Source of the DNA: JABDCI01 sp964475835
GTDB taxonomy: Bacteria; Verrucomicrobiota; Verrucomicrobiia; JABWAM01
Assembly (NCBI GenBank): GCA_964475835.1
Contig: CAYYYL010000019.1
Location: 1-49,477, forward strand
DNA: 49,477 bases
Direction: 5' to 3'
How positions within the stretch are numbered: the first letter of the stretch is position 1; every line of letters begins with the position of its first letter. Under the pieces are notes generated by a model that saw only the letters and a list, made by a program, of their open reading frames with translations, was not told the DNA's origin and did no database searches. Below, one piece after another: positions 1 through 9,000 of the stretch. Made by a program: the position numbers and the translations under genes.

Positions 1-508
1 CGATGCAGTTACCGTAGTGCGCGATGCCGGAAACCACCCCGCTCAGCAGCCGGCGATTGCGCCCGATCTGGGAGGAATCCTTGCCATTGCGCCCTTTGAT
101 GGGACCGAATCGAAGCGAATCCATGCAAAGCACCGGACGCGCACCCATCGTGAAAATATCCCGGATGATCCCGCCCACACCCGTTGCCGCCCCCTGAAAA
201 GGCTCCACCGCACTCGGATGATTATGGCTCTCGATTTTAAACGCAATCGCCCACCCGTCCCCGATATCCACCACCCCCGCATTCTCGTCCCCCGCCTTCA
301 CCAGAATCTTCGGCCCCGTCGTCGGGAACTTCTTCAGTTCCGCGCGGGAATTTTTATAGGAGCAGTGCTCGCTCCACATCACAGAGAAAATACCCAGCTC
401 GGTGAAATTGGGATCGCGTCCAAGAATGGAACGGACGTGCTGGTATTCCTCGGGCGTCAGCCCATGTTTTTCGACAAGCTCGGGAGTGATCGCAGGTTCT
501 TGAGACAT
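1..508 (-). CDS. purL: Phosphoribosylformylglycinamidine synthase II, 5' part (partial)
   Basis: Glutamine-dependent FGAM synthase subunit, fourth step of de novo purine synthesis. About 169 N-terminal residues are visible on the minus strand and the gene runs off the left edge. The first residues read MSQEPAITPELVEKHGLTPE, followed by the family segment SEHCSYKNSR, which carries the conserved histidine, and then ESHNHPSAVEPFQGAATGVG, which forms part of the nucleotide/FGAR site. The ATG at 508-506 is the only good start, because an in-frame TAA lies just upstream. A GGGAGG sequence directly abuts the ATG, which is closer than normal for a ribosome binding site. The length class (small bacterial PurL needing PurQ/PurS, or the large form) cannot be judged from this fragment, although the start resembles the small form. 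It diverges from the GxxExxY gene. Confidence 0.95.
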   Translation of the reverse strand, partial: MSQEPAITPELVEKHGLTPEEYQHVRSILGRDPNFTELGIFSVMWSEHCSYKNSRAELKKFPTTGPKILVKAGDENAGVVDIGDGWAIAFKIESHNHPSAVEPFQGAATGVGGIIRDIFTMGARPVLCMDSLRFGPIKGRNGKDSSQIGRNRRLLSGVVSGIAHYGNCI

Positions 509-601
509 CCTCCCACCATACGAAACTTATGCGGAGGATTTCAACGAGGACTTTTGATTTCCCATTCGCTGGCTCAATCGTTATGTTGGGGGGAAGGTTT
601 T

Positions 602-1069
602 ATGGAAACCGCAGATTTACGCAGATTTACGCAGATTTCCGAACCGCGCGAACCGCGCGGCTCGGAAGAACATCCCAGAAATGATCAGCGAGACATCGAA
701 ACCTATGCGATCATTGGCGCCGCCATGGAAGTTCATCGAGAACTTAGAAACGGACTTTTGGAAGCCGTTTATCAGGATGCGCTTTCTGTTGAATTCCTTT
801 CCCGCAAAATTCCATTTTTAAGAGAAGCCTCATTGCCTGTTTTTTACAAAGGAGGCCAACTCCCCACCTATTATAAGGCGGATTTTATCTGCTTTAATAC
901 GGTTCTTGTGGAAATAAAGGCTTCAAGCACCCTTACGCCTGTGGACGAAGCCCAAGTGATTAACTATTTAAAAATCACAGGGCTGCATCGTGCTGTTCTG
1001 CTCAATTTCGGAACTTCGAGCCTAGCCTATCGCCGGCTGGTCCATGAACAGCCGGCGAATCTGCGTTAA
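602..1069 (+). CDS. GxxExxY family PD-(D/E)XK nuclease-like protein
   Basis: A 155-residue protein of the GxxExxY family, which has a PD-(D/E)XK nuclease-like fold and unknown biological role. The name motif is visible as G-N-G-L-L-E-A-V-Y, preceded by the typical helix AIIGAAMEVHRELR. The acidic core follows as YKADFICFNTVLVEIKA (D...ExK). The first twelve codons (METADLRRFTQI) are encoded by three tandem 10-bp repeat units, and the last residues and TAA stop (ANLR-stop) lie in the opposite arm of the same repeat. The coding sequence is therefore bounded by inverted repeats. The next in-frame ATG is inside the conserved helix, so the repeat-encoded start is preferred; GGAAGG lies about 5 nt upstream. 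The extra N-terminal segment EPREPRGSEE also comes from a short GC-rich duplication. Family assignment is firm, the mobile role is inference. Confidence 0.85.
   Translation: METADLRRFTQISEPREPRGSEEHPRNDQRDIETYAIIGAAMEVHRELRNGLLEAVYQDALSVEFLSRKIPFLREASLPVFYKGGQLPTYYKADFICFNTVLVEIKASSTLTPVDEAQVINYLKITGLHRAVLLNFGTSSLAYRRLVHEQPANLR
605..640 (+). repeat. Left inverted arm: three 10-bp iterons
   Basis: GAAACC followed by three tandem 10-bp units of the type GCAGATTTAC (611-640). The unit length is close to one helical turn. Inverted partner at 1058-1090. It encodes the N-terminus of the GxxExxY protein. Confidence 0.9.
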
Positions 1070-1090
1070 TCTGCCCCAATCTGCGGTTTC
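1058..1090 (-). repeat. Right inverted arm: three 10-bp iterons
   Basis: Three units AATCTGCGTT, AATCTGCCCC and AATCTGCGGT, then TTC. This is the reverse complement of the left arm with four mismatches over 33 bp. It contains the TAA stop of the GxxExxY gene and ends 17 bp before the mqnD start. Confidence 0.9.
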
Positions 1091-1107
1091 TTCTTCTCTC
1101 TTTTCCT

Positions 1108-1971
1108 ATGACCACTGCCACTGCCCAACAACTTCTTACCCTCGGCCATTCACCCGACCCGGACGACGCGTTCATGTTCTTCGCCCTCGCCAAAAACAAA
1201 ATCCCCAGCGGCGATTTCCGATTCGAACACATCCTTCAGGACATCCAGACACTCAATGAACGGGCGCGCCGCTGCGAACTAGACATCACCGCCATCTCCT
1301 TCCACGCCTACCCCTACATCGCCAAGGACTACGCCCTCCTTCCCTGCGGCGCCAGCATGGGCGACGGCTACGGCCCCATGCTCGTCTCCCTCAAACCATT
1401 CGAACCCAAAGACCTCTCGAAGCTCCGCATCGCCATTCCCGGCAAGCTCACCTCCGCGTTCCTCGCCTTCCAACTCTACCTCCGGCAGCTCGGGATTCCC
1501 CTCCCCTCCATCGAAGTCGTCCCCTTTGACGAAATCTTCACCCATCTTCGCGCCAACAAGGCCGACGTGGGACTCATCATCCACGAGGGACAGCTCACCT
1601 ATGCGCGTGACGGATTCCATCTGATTCAGGATCTCGGCGCCTGGTGGAAAAAGGACACCGGCATGCCGCTGCCGCTCGGTGGAAACGTGATTCTCAAAAA
1701 ATGGGGCGCCGCGAAGATGCAGGAAATTTCCAACATCCTCTCCGCCAGCATCCGTTATGGTCTCGATCACCTCGACGAAGCGATGCCCCACCTGCGCGCG
1801 TACGCGCGCGACCTCAACGACGATCTCACGCGCCGGTTCGTCAAAATGTACGTGAACGACTACACTGTTGACTACGGCGATATGGGACGCCGCTCCATCA
1901 CGGAATTTTTGAAGCAGGGCGCCGCCGCAGGACTCGTTCCCGCGATTTCGAAATTGGAATTTGTTACTTAA
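1108..1971 (+). CDS. mqnD: 1,4-dihydroxy-6-naphthoate synthase
   Basis: Fourth enzyme of the futalosine route to menaquinone. It converts cyclic de-hypoxanthinyl futalosine to 1,4-dihydroxy-6-naphthoate in the cytoplasm. The 287-residue length is normal for the family. The N-terminal signature GHSPDPDDAFMFFAL is diagnostic, and the conserved LIIHEGQLTY segment of the periplasmic-binding-protein-like fold is present around residue 155. ATG 1108 gives MTTATAQQLLTLGHSPDPDD; no Shine-Dalgarno is visible. No other mqn gene is in the window, so the pathway genes are scattered. The quinone it helps make would be the partner of the SdhCAB complex encoded at the other end of this window. Confidence 0.93.
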   Translation: MTTATAQQLLTLGHSPDPDDAFMFFALAKNKIPSGDFRFEHILQDIQTLNERARRCELDITAISFHAYPYIAKDYALLPCGASMGDGYGPMLVSLKPFEPKDLSKLRIAIPGKLTSAFLAFQLYLRQLGIPLPSIEVVPFDEIFTHLRANKADVGLIIHEGQLTYARDGFHLIQDLGAWWKKDTGMPLPLGGNVILKKWGAAKMQEISNILSASIRYGLDHLDEAMPHLRAYARDLNDDLTRRFVKMYVNDYTVDYGDMGRRSITEFLKQGAAAGLVPAISKLEFVT

Positions 1972-1990
1972 CAAATTGCTGAAAACCCCA

Positions 1991-2061
1991 AAGAGATTCT
2001 TCACTTCGCTCAGAATGACACATCCTTGCCTGTCATCCTGAGCGGAGCGAAGGATCTCTCT
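1991..2061. repeat. Inverted pair of GTCATCCTGAGC-type repeats
   Basis: Left arm 1991-2020 (AGAGATTCTTC...AGAATGACA) and right arm 2031-2061 (TGTCATCCTGAGCGGAGCGA and following AGGATCTCT) are near reverse complements around a 10-bp loop. The same family recurs at 21271-21360. It starts 20 bp after the mqnD stop. Confidence 0.85.
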
Positions 2062-2080
2062 GTGCCATCCCAGTTTCATC

Positions 2081-2770
2081 ATGAGGCAAACGATTACTCC
2101 AAAATTCCTGGCCCCCTTCTCCGCCACCCTCATCGTCGGCCTGTGGTTCACCACCCTCGGTTACGCTCTTCAGACGCCACTCCACCCGATTGCGGTCAAG
2201 ACCGTGTTGCTCATCTGGGCCATCACCCACCTCTTCACCGGGCTTTTCATCACCGCGCATGACGCCATGCACGGCACCGCATCATCAAATCGCACCCTCA
2301 ATGAATGGATCGGACGCCTCACCGTCATCCTCTACGCCACGTTTTCATACAAAAAACTCTATACGAACCACCACCTGCACCATCAGCACGTGCATACGAA
2401 TGGAGACCCGGACTATCACCAAGGAAATTTCTTCGCATGGTATTTCAGCTTCATGAAACACTACGTGTCGCTGCTTCAGATTGTCTTCATGGCGATCATC
2501 TTCAATCTGCTTTCATTCATCTTTCCCCAGGAAAACGTCGTCTACTTCTGGCTGATCCCGGCGTTATTGAGCACCCTTCAGCTTTTTTTCTTTGGAACTT
2601 ATCTACCGCACAAGGGGGAACATGCCAACGTGCATCACTCACGCAGCTTCATGAACAACCACTTACTGGCCTTCGTGACGTGTTACTTTTTTGGCTATCA
2701 CTACGAACATCACGATTCACCGGGGACGCCGTGGTGGCTGCTGTGGAAGAAAAAGAAACTAAACGACTGA
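2081..2770 (+). CDS. crtW: Beta-carotene ketolase-like (CrtW-type) membrane desaturase
   Basis: A 229-residue integral membrane di-iron oxygenase of the fatty-acid-desaturase superfamily. Histidine boxes are visible at H60-x3-H64 (HDAMH), H97-H98-x-H100-H101 (HHLHH) and 207-211 (HYEHH). The surrounding FITAHDAMHGT, GDPDYH, FFGTYLPHKGEH and GYHYEHH-x6-PWW segments are those of bacterial CrtW 4-ketolases, which make canthaxanthin or astaxanthin type keto-carotenoids. Hydrophobic stretches lie near residues 12-30, 43-58, 128-150 and 155-176. No other carotenoid gene is nearby, so substrate specificity is inferred from motifs only. A related hydroxylase or lipid desaturase is possible. Start ATG 2081 has no clear ribosome site and follows closely on a repeat pair. 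Confidence 0.65.
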   Translation: MRQTITPKFLAPFSATLIVGLWFTTLGYALQTPLHPIAVKTVLLIWAITHLFTGLFITAHDAMHGTASSNRTLNEWIGRLTVILYATFSYKKLYTNHHLHHQHVHTNGDPDYHQGNFFAWYFSFMKHYVSLLQIVFMAIIFNLLSFIFPQENVVYFWLIPALLSTLQLFFFGTYLPHKGEHANVHHSRSFMNNHLLAFVTCYFFGYHYEHHDSPGTPWWLLWKKKKLND

Positions 2771-2788
2771 GACACTGTCAAAAATTTT

Positions 2789-3286
2789 TCATTCGAACTT
2801 TTTAATTTCCGGAGCGGGTTTCGGATCTTCATAATCTAGAGCCTCAACCTGTCTTTCTATCAATTTATTGTCCTTAAAAGTAAAACGTGCTTTATAACCG
2901 CCTGCACCATCGCTGCCTACGATATAAAGATAGACGAACTCATGAAATTGCATGAGATAAACATTATGCGGCACATGTGGATCGCCTAAATCCACGAAGG
3001 CAACTCGGGGAATCGCGATTTTGATTCCTCCGATTGAAAGAGAAATTTCTGTTATCACTTCTCTTGGAAAATTGCTCTCATTGCCAATCCAAGTCTTCAC
3101 TGCATCATCTCGTTTTTTGGTATAAGGCTCTGTGCGCACTGTAATCGTGAAGGGACTTCGGGCGGAATCCCTTAAATGACCAGTAATTATATGCCCGTCA
3201 TAATCAACAACCTGCTCAACATCAGCCGCGCTACCAAATGAGGAAAAAAGCAGAATCAAAACGAATCGCATCGAGGTAAATTTCAT
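2789..3286 (-). CDS. Secreted hypothetical protein
   Basis: 165 residues. A likely cleavable signal peptide covers roughly residues 1-20 (RFVLILLFSSFGSAAD). The mature part is small, acidic and predicted beta-rich, with segments such as DYDGHIITGHLRDSARSP and VDLGDPHVPHNVYLMQF, and ends in a charged tail EDPKPAPEIKKFE. I do not recognise a family. ATG 3286 is taken as the start; ATG 3271 would also leave a usable signal peptide. It is convergent with crtW (18-bp gap) and lies upstream of, and on the same strand as, the lipid kinase gene, separated by 24 bp, so the two may be cotranscribed. Confidence 0.7.
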   Translation of the reverse strand: MKFTSMRFVLILLFSSFGSAADVEQVVDYDGHIITGHLRDSARSPFTITVRTEPYTKKRDDAVKTWIGNESNFPREVITEISLSIGGIKIAIPRVAFVDLGDPHVPHNVYLMQFHEFVYLYIVGSDGAGGYKARFTFKDNKLIERQVEALDYEDPKPAPEIKKFE

Positions 3287-3310
3287 AGATTAAAGCAGCT
3301 TTATATACTT

Positions 3311-4225
3311 TTACTTCTCCCCATGCGGCAGCGCGCGGGGAACAAAAATTTTCAAGGCTCGTGGTAACACTTTCATTTTCGCAGGCAGATGTCCCGCGAA
3401 TTCGCCGTCGAGCTCGATTGGAACTTCCTCCTTTGACTGGATTTCCACCTCAGTCCCGTGCTCATAGCGGACGCCTTTTGTTGAATCCTGCACACCGCGC
3501 GCGATCGCCTGAAGATAGACAAGAAGGTCGAGATAGCCGCTCGACTCAAAGAGACAGACGTCGAGCTTGCCGTCGGTCATCGACGCGCGATTGAAAACAG
3601 GAAATGGCCCACCGTAAAAGGAACCGTTCCCGATAAGCGCGAATGACGCATCGATCTCCCGCCCTCCATCGATGCGCACTGTGATGCGCGGCAGAGTGCG
3701 CGTGATGGCACGAAACGATTCGAACACGTAACTGAGCGGCCCCCAGCGCCGTTTCTTTTCCCACGTCACTTTGCTCACGATATACGCATCTAGACCGATT
3801 CCTGCGAGTTGAACGAAATAACGTGTGCACGATTGGCCGTTGGCGTTGAAATCAACCCTCACCACATCCACAGCACGGGTATGCCCATCCTCAATCACCT
3901 TCCATGAAGCCTCGATCCCGAGCGGTATCTTCAACTCGCGCGCCAGCACATTCACCGAACCAATGGGAATGATCCCCAACGCGGCATCCGTCCCCACAAT
4001 CCCGTTGAGCACTTCGTTGATCGTGCCATCGCCTCCCGCGGCGATGATCGTCGTCACCCCGCTCCGAACCGCATCCGCAGCTTTCCGCGTTCCACTCCCG
4101 GGCCCCTCCGTGATCTCCATGCGAACGTCACTTCCCCCGCAAACCTTCGCGATCCGGTCCTGCATCGCCGTCGCCTTCTGGGACCGGGCGTAAGGATTCA
4201 AGATAAGGGTGGCAGGGGTGATCAT
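3311..4225 (-). CDS. Diacylglycerol kinase family lipid kinase (YegS/DgkB-like)
   Basis: A 304-residue cytoplasmic lipid kinase that would phosphorylate diacylglycerol or a related lipid using ATP. The N-terminal LILNPYARS segment matches the family start. The catalytic glycine-rich motif GGDGTINEVLNG is at 64-75, followed by LGIIPIGSVNVLARELKIP, where most relatives have GTANDFAR; this GSVNVLAR variant is common in the family. The C-terminal beta domain carries YGGPFPVFNRASMTDGKLDV and ELDGEFAGHLPAKMKVLP. The gene diverges from the LacI-type regulator across an 85-bp region. The true lipid substrate (diacylglycerol, sphingolipid or carotenoid glycolipid) cannot be read from sequence. Confidence 0.88.
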   Translation of the reverse strand: MITPATLILNPYARSQKATAMQDRIAKVCGGSDVRMEITEGPGSGTRKAADAVRSGVTTIIAAGGDGTINEVLNGIVGTDAALGIIPIGSVNVLARELKIPLGIEASWKVIEDGHTRAVDVVRVDFNANGQSCTRYFVQLAGIGLDAYIVSKVTWEKKRRWGPLSYVFESFRAITRTLPRITVRIDGGREIDASFALIGNGSFYGGPFPVFNRASMTDGKLDVCLFESSGYLDLLVYLQAIARGVQDSTKGVRYEHGTEVEIQSKEEVPIELDGEFAGHLPAKMKVLPRALKIFVPRALPHGEK

Positions 4226-4275
4226 CCCCCACCGGTAGCAGGGGGGGGCCCGCCGGGCAAAGGAAAAGGAGGTTC

Positions 4276-4310
4276 TTGACAGAAGTCACAGAACATGTTA
4301 ACGGTAACAT
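4276..4310 (+). promoter_or_regulatory. lacI-type gene promoter and overlapping operator
   Basis: A TTGACA box lies at 4276-4281. An inverted repeat ATGTTA-N4-TAACAT covers 4295-4310 and ends directly at the ATG of the regulator. Half-sites around a central CG are typical for LacI-family operators, so autoregulation is likely. No good -10 box is resolved; TAACGG at 4299-4304 has the right spacing but a weak match. Confidence 0.55.
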
Positions 4311-5363
4311 ATGAAATCGAATTCGTCCCGTCAGGGTGCGACGATGGAGGATGTGGCGAAAGCAGCTCGCCTATCCAAGATGACGGTTTCGCGGGCGATC
4401 ACGAACCGGGGTTATGTGTCAGACAAGACCCGCCGGAAGGTAATGAGGGCGGCAAAGGAATTGAACTACGAACTCAATTTTATCGGCCGCCAGCTCAATC
4501 AGAATCGCACTTGTCTCTTCGGTGTGGCCACGCATCTGGAGGGATTACTGGGAAGCTGGTATTTCGGGGAGATTCTCGCCGGGATTCAAAAGGAACTGAC
4601 AGGCACGGACTATCATGTGGCGCTGGTCGACATGTCCCGTGCCCCCTTTCAAACACCATCGGCCCTCGCGCAATTGTGCCACCAGCGTCGGATGGACGGA
4701 TTCATTCTTGTCGCCCCTCACCTCCATGATCCCTGTCTGTCCGACATGTCGGGCGTGGACGTTCCTTTTGTAGTCGTCGGCGCCACGCCGCAAGGTGAGA
4801 ACCTCAGTTATGTCGACATCGCCAACTACCAGGGAATGAGAGAGGCCACTCAGCACCTGATCAAGTTGGGCCATCGTCGGATCGCCTACTTCGGGGGGCC
4901 CGCCCAGGTCAGCGATGCCTCGCAACGTGAGCTTGGATTTCGCAAGGCGATGGCTGAAGCCAACCTGCCCATCCGCCGGGAATGGATGGTGGAGGGACGG
5001 TATGAAACTCACACCGCGTTTCAAGCGGCACTTAAACTTTTCTCGCAAAGCGATCGTCCCACCGCGGTTCTCGCATCCAACGACCTTATGGCCCTCGGCG
5101 TCCTCGATGCCGCCCATATGCGAAATCTGAATGTGCCGCGGGATCTGTCAGTCGTGGGATTTGACGACATCCTCGCAGCGGCACGAACCGCCCCCGCCCT
5201 CACCACCATGCGCCAGCCGGCCCGTGAATTGGGAACCCTTTCTGTGCGCCACCTCCTCGACTCGCTCTCCTCCGAACATGTGACTCCGACCCTGCAGAGG
5301 CATCTATCCCCGCAGTTGATCATCCGATCATCCACGGGATCTCCCTCCCCAGGTCGGCCATGA
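4311..5363 (+). CDS. LacI family transcriptional regulator
   Basis: 350-residue sugar-responsive repressor. The N-terminal helix-turn-helix reads MEDVAKAARLSKMTVSRAI, followed by the second helix region SDKTRRKVMRAAKELNYELN. The hinge helix is FIGRQL in place of the common PNAIARSL. The effector-binding periplasmic-protein-like domain spans about residues 65-340, with HRRIAYFGGP, PTAVLASNDLMALGVLDA and LSVVGFDDILAA segments. ATG 4311 abuts the operator and has no Shine-Dalgarno; ATG 4344, with AGGGTG upstream, is an alternative start. Its stop overlaps the ATG of the pseudopilin gene by 4 bp (ATGA), so it is cotranscribed with a glycoside hydrolase cassette that it probably controls. Confidence 0.93.
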   Translation: MKSNSSRQGATMEDVAKAARLSKMTVSRAITNRGYVSDKTRRKVMRAAKELNYELNFIGRQLNQNRTCLFGVATHLEGLLGSWYFGEILAGIQKELTGTDYHVALVDMSRAPFQTPSALAQLCHQRRMDGFILVAPHLHDPCLSDMSGVDVPFVVVGATPQGENLSYVDIANYQGMREATQHLIKLGHRRIAYFGGPAQVSDASQRELGFRKAMAEANLPIRREWMVEGRYETHTAFQAALKLFSQSDRPTAVLASNDLMALGVLDAAHMRNLNVPRDLSVVGFDDILAAARTAPALTTMRQPARELGTLSVRHLLDSLSSEHVTPTLQRHLSPQLIIRSSTGSPSPGRP

Positions 5364-6010
5364 AACCACCCCACCCCCGCTGGCTTTTCAAAGCTCGCGC
5401 ATCGGGTTTTACCTTGATCGAACTCCTTGTTGTGATCGGCATCATCTCTCTCCTTGCAGCCCTGCTCGCACCGGCGGTCAACCGATCCCGTGACGCCGCC
5501 AAACGTGTCCACTGTCAGAACAACCTGCGGCAGATCGGCCTCGGTGTTTTGATGTATGCAGAAGAATCGGAGGACAATCTTCCCTATTCGTGGACGTTTG
5601 GGACTCCGACGGAAAACATTCCCAGCCTTGTCCCCGCTCCCACCACCTATCTGCAGGACCTGCTCATTCCTTACGTCGGCGGGGAAGTGGGAAACATCTC
5701 CCACCTCTACACCTGTCAGACCTCCAAACCCCAATGGGTTCGCGATTCCCGCAACAGCTACCGCTACAACTACTGGTTTGCCAACGGATGGAACATTCCC
5801 CAGGTCACCCGCACCCGCGGATCCGCCGCCGACGCGCCCCAGGCGATGCTCGTTTATGACATCGCATGGCCCAACTGGCCCATGAGCGATCTGGCCCACG
5901 CCGGCGTAAACGCCGTTTACTTGGACGGCCATACCACGTACACCAAAGGAGACTGGTATCTCGCCAATGGGGACGAACAAACAGGGGCCTTCTGCACCAA
6001 CGGGTGGTGA
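5360..6010 (+). CDS. Type IV pilin-like (prepilin N-terminal cleavage) DUF1559 protein
   Basis: 216 residues. The prepilin peptidase motif G-F-T-L-I-E-L-L is at 16-23, with predicted cleavage after G16 and the essential E at +5, followed by a hydrophobic helix to about residue 40. The globular part contains paired cysteines and ends with the DUF1559-like GVNAVYLDGHTTYTKGDW. Such proteins are abundant in Planctomycetes, Verrucomicrobia and Lentisphaerae and have an unproven role in type II secretion or pilus-like assemblies. Its position, overlapping the regulator and 6 bp before a GH2 gene, points to a role in handling the same polysaccharide, for example at the outer surface. That role is inference. 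Confidence 0.88.
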   Translation: MKPPHPRWLFKARASGFTLIELLVVIGIISLLAALLAPAVNRSRDAAKRVHCQNNLRQIGLGVLMYAEESEDNLPYSWTFGTPTENIPSLVPAPTTYLQDLLIPYVGGEVGNISHLYTCQTSKPQWVRDSRNSYRYNYWFANGWNIPQVTRTRGSAADAPQAMLVYDIAWPNWPMSDLAHAGVNAVYLDGHTTYTKGDWYLANGDEQTGAFCTNGW

Positions 6011-6016
6011 TCCAAC

Positions 6017-9000
6017 ATGAAATTCTCCCGATGGATCATTCTGATCGGCATGGTTCTCGCCATTGGAATCGTCATGTGGTGGCGCTGGCCGTCCACGCAC
6101 TCTCCAAAACAGACACCCTCTCTTCCAAAAACTCCCGTCGAAGCGCCGGCCCTGCCTCCAACCCTGGAATGGAAACAAGCAGGATCGCATGCAGTTCCGT
6201 TTCAAAACGGCCTTCCCTATTTCACCTCCGACAAACAGAAGCGCCTCACCCAAAGTCTCAACGGCCCGTGGGTGAAAAAGCGGATCCCCGCCCATCACGC
6301 TCTTTCCCTCAGCCAGCGCACTCCGCAGGTCATTCAGGAGCTTCAGAATGAATCGCCGGACGCCTTCGTCTCTCCACTCAACGGGTCCATCTGGCAGAAT
6401 CATGATGTTCCTGGCGTAGAAAACCCCGCGCCGGATCGGTATCAGGACGGGGTCTGGTATCAGCGAAATGTGGAGATTCCCATAACCTTTTCCGATCGGC
6501 GTATCCTACTCCACTTCGGCGCGGTTAATTACATCGCCGACATCTGGATGGATGGAAAATGGATCGGATATCACGAGGGTGGATCCACTCCGTTCTCCCT
6601 GGATGCCACTCATTTTCTGACACCTGGGAAAATAAGTTCCCTTGTCGTGCGTGTGGACAATCCCCCCTGGCGACCCCACCCGGACGGAGGCGCCATCGAC
6701 AAATCGAACGACTATCCGATCGTACCCTATAAGACCGCTGACTGGTGGAACTACGGCGGAATCCTGCGCAGCGTGGAGCTTGAAGCCTTGCCTCAAGACG
6801 CCATCCTGCGCGCGGAGATTCGCTCCTCCATCCAGAACTCCGTCACCAAACTTGAAACCACCGTGGTCACTTCCGGCACGAACGGGAAACTTCGCTTCAA
6901 ACTTCATCCTGCGCGACTCTCCAAGGACTCCCTCCTGAACCCATTTGCCGAGGATCTTGCCGCCCCAGATGAAATCGCCCCGATCGAAACCGTCCCGGAA
7001 AGCCCTGCGACAAAAGTGGAGGACTTTCAGGTCACCACGCACGAAATTTCCTACCCTGCGCTCGAACCCTGGACCCTCCGTCATCCAAAACTCTATGTAC
7101 TGGAAGTCGAACTCCTCTCCGGCGAACAGGTGCTGGACCGCCACTTTGTTCAATTTGGAGTGAGAACATTTGACCGCAAGGGCACCGAACTACTCCTGAA
7201 CGACAAGCCTGTTTTCCTCAAGGGCATCGCGGTTCATGAAACGTTCCCTCACTCCTTTCCGGAGCAGACACCGGACATGACGGCCGCCGTCGGGCGGGAT
7301 TTTCAGAACATCTACGATTTGAACGCCAATTTTGTCCGATCCGGTCACCGCCCGCCCCATCCATTCACCCCCATGGTCGCCGATCGGCTCGGGATCGGTC
7401 TCTGGGAAGAGATTCCCGTCTATTGGTTCGAAGGAAATGCGTTCGATTATCAGCGCACCACCCGCCCCATCGCCCGCCAGATGTTCGGCGAGATGCTGGC
7501 ACGCGACATCAACCACCCGAGCATCCTTGTCTGGGGAACCTGCAATGAATGCGAGAGCCAGGACGAACGCAAGGCATTCATCACCGACCTGAAACAGTTG
7601 GGAGAATCCATCGATCGCAACCGTCTTATCGCTCAATCCGCCTCGGGGAGTGATCCCCTCGACGAAACCCACAACGCCTGCGATCTCTTCGGCTTCACCT
7701 CCTACTACGGTGTGTTTTACGGACACACCTACGGGGCCGCCACCGTCAAAGCCCTCGAGACCATGCACGCCAGTCATCCAAACCTCCCCTTGTTCGCCAC
7801 GGAATTCGGAATCTGGTCGGAAAAGGACCTCTCCAACAGCCCCACGCAGATCCGGGTCGCCCGCGACACCTTCCAGGCCTTCACCTGCAAGCCCTACATG
7901 AAGGGGTGCATCTGGTGGGCGTTGAACGACTGGCACACTATGATCTCCAATCCGCAATCCATGGGGCTTGTCACCCTCTCCGGAGACCGAAAGCCGGCAT
8001 TCTATGCCCTTCAGGACCTCTACGCCACCCATGACGATCCCATGTTTCTCCGATGGCGCGCACCTGCACGCTGGAAACCTCTCCGCGGCAGGGTCGATCT
8101 CGATCTGATCCTTCAATCCAGTTCCCCCGCCCGGGAAATCAGCATCCAAGTGGATGGCCGGGATCTGGAGGTCACTCACCATGAAGCAACAGGACATTTC
8201 ACTGCAAACTTCGACAGCACCCAGCTGATGGAAGGCCCCCACATCATGACCGTCCGGGCGGAAAATCAAAACGGCACTGTTCTTTCGGAGGTTCCCACCG
8301 CATTCGTGGACAACGTGGACGAACCTCCCACCCTCGAGGCCAATCTTCATTCAGGAGACTTCATCCTGGATGGACAGATCCTTTGCGTGAATGCGCAGGA
8401 TGATCGGGACATCACACGCGTCGAGGCGCGCATGGGAGAAGCCCCATGGAAACTCCTGGACCGAGTTCAACGCACGTCGACTTATCTGACCCATCTCTCC
8501 GCCAGTGCAGGTCCCTCAAAACTGCAAATCCGTGTGGTGGATGACGGAAATCACACGGTCGAAAAAACCCTCGATCTTCATGCTCCTGCCAGCTCCTTCA
8601 TTCATCTTCCCCTTCCATTCGATTGCGACTGGATCAGCTCCTCCACCAACCTCAAGGACGGCACCGGATGGGATTTTCCGACGGAGGAACTTCCTGCGGG
8701 CGGGCAGACATTTGTTCACAACTCCCAATCCGGTCCGATCGTTTTTCAATTTCCCGACACTTCCGATGGAGTGAAAAATTGTGTCGAATGCCGGGGCCAG
8801 ACGCTGAATCTTCCGGCCGGGCGGTTCAAGGCCATTCATATTCTCGCCGCGATGCATGACGGCAGCGCACCTGTCCGCTTCCTCCTCCATCCCGCGGAGG
8901 GAACCATGCAGGTCGTGACCTTGAATTTTTCCGACTGGTGGCGTGGAGAACCGGCTCACGGCGACGAACGCGCCATCCTCACCACCGTGCACCACGAAGC

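Larger units (their letters stand above)
602..1090. mobile_element. Candidate nuclease mini-element bounded by inverted iterons
   Basis: The GxxExxY gene is enclosed by 33-bp inverted arms at 605-637 and 1058-1090 that match at 29 of 33 positions. It lies in the short gap between purL and mqnD. No target-site duplication is obvious at the edges and there is no transposase, so the mobility call rests on structure alone. Confidence 0.4.

Noticed and set aside
605..640. CRISPR-like short direct repeats
   Set aside because: The units are 10 bp, contiguous, only three in number, without spacers and mirrored by an inverted arm. This is an iteron arm, not a CRISPR array.
1279..2154. Long open frame antisense to mqnD (about 290 codons)
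   Set aside because: The translation is Glu/Gly/Val-rich with no domain, and the opposite strand has a firm mqnD match. It is a GC-codon shadow.
5021..6403. 460-codon antisense frame across lacI, pseudopilin and GH2
   Set aside because: It spans three real genes and has arginine/glycine-rich shadow composition with no recognisable domain.
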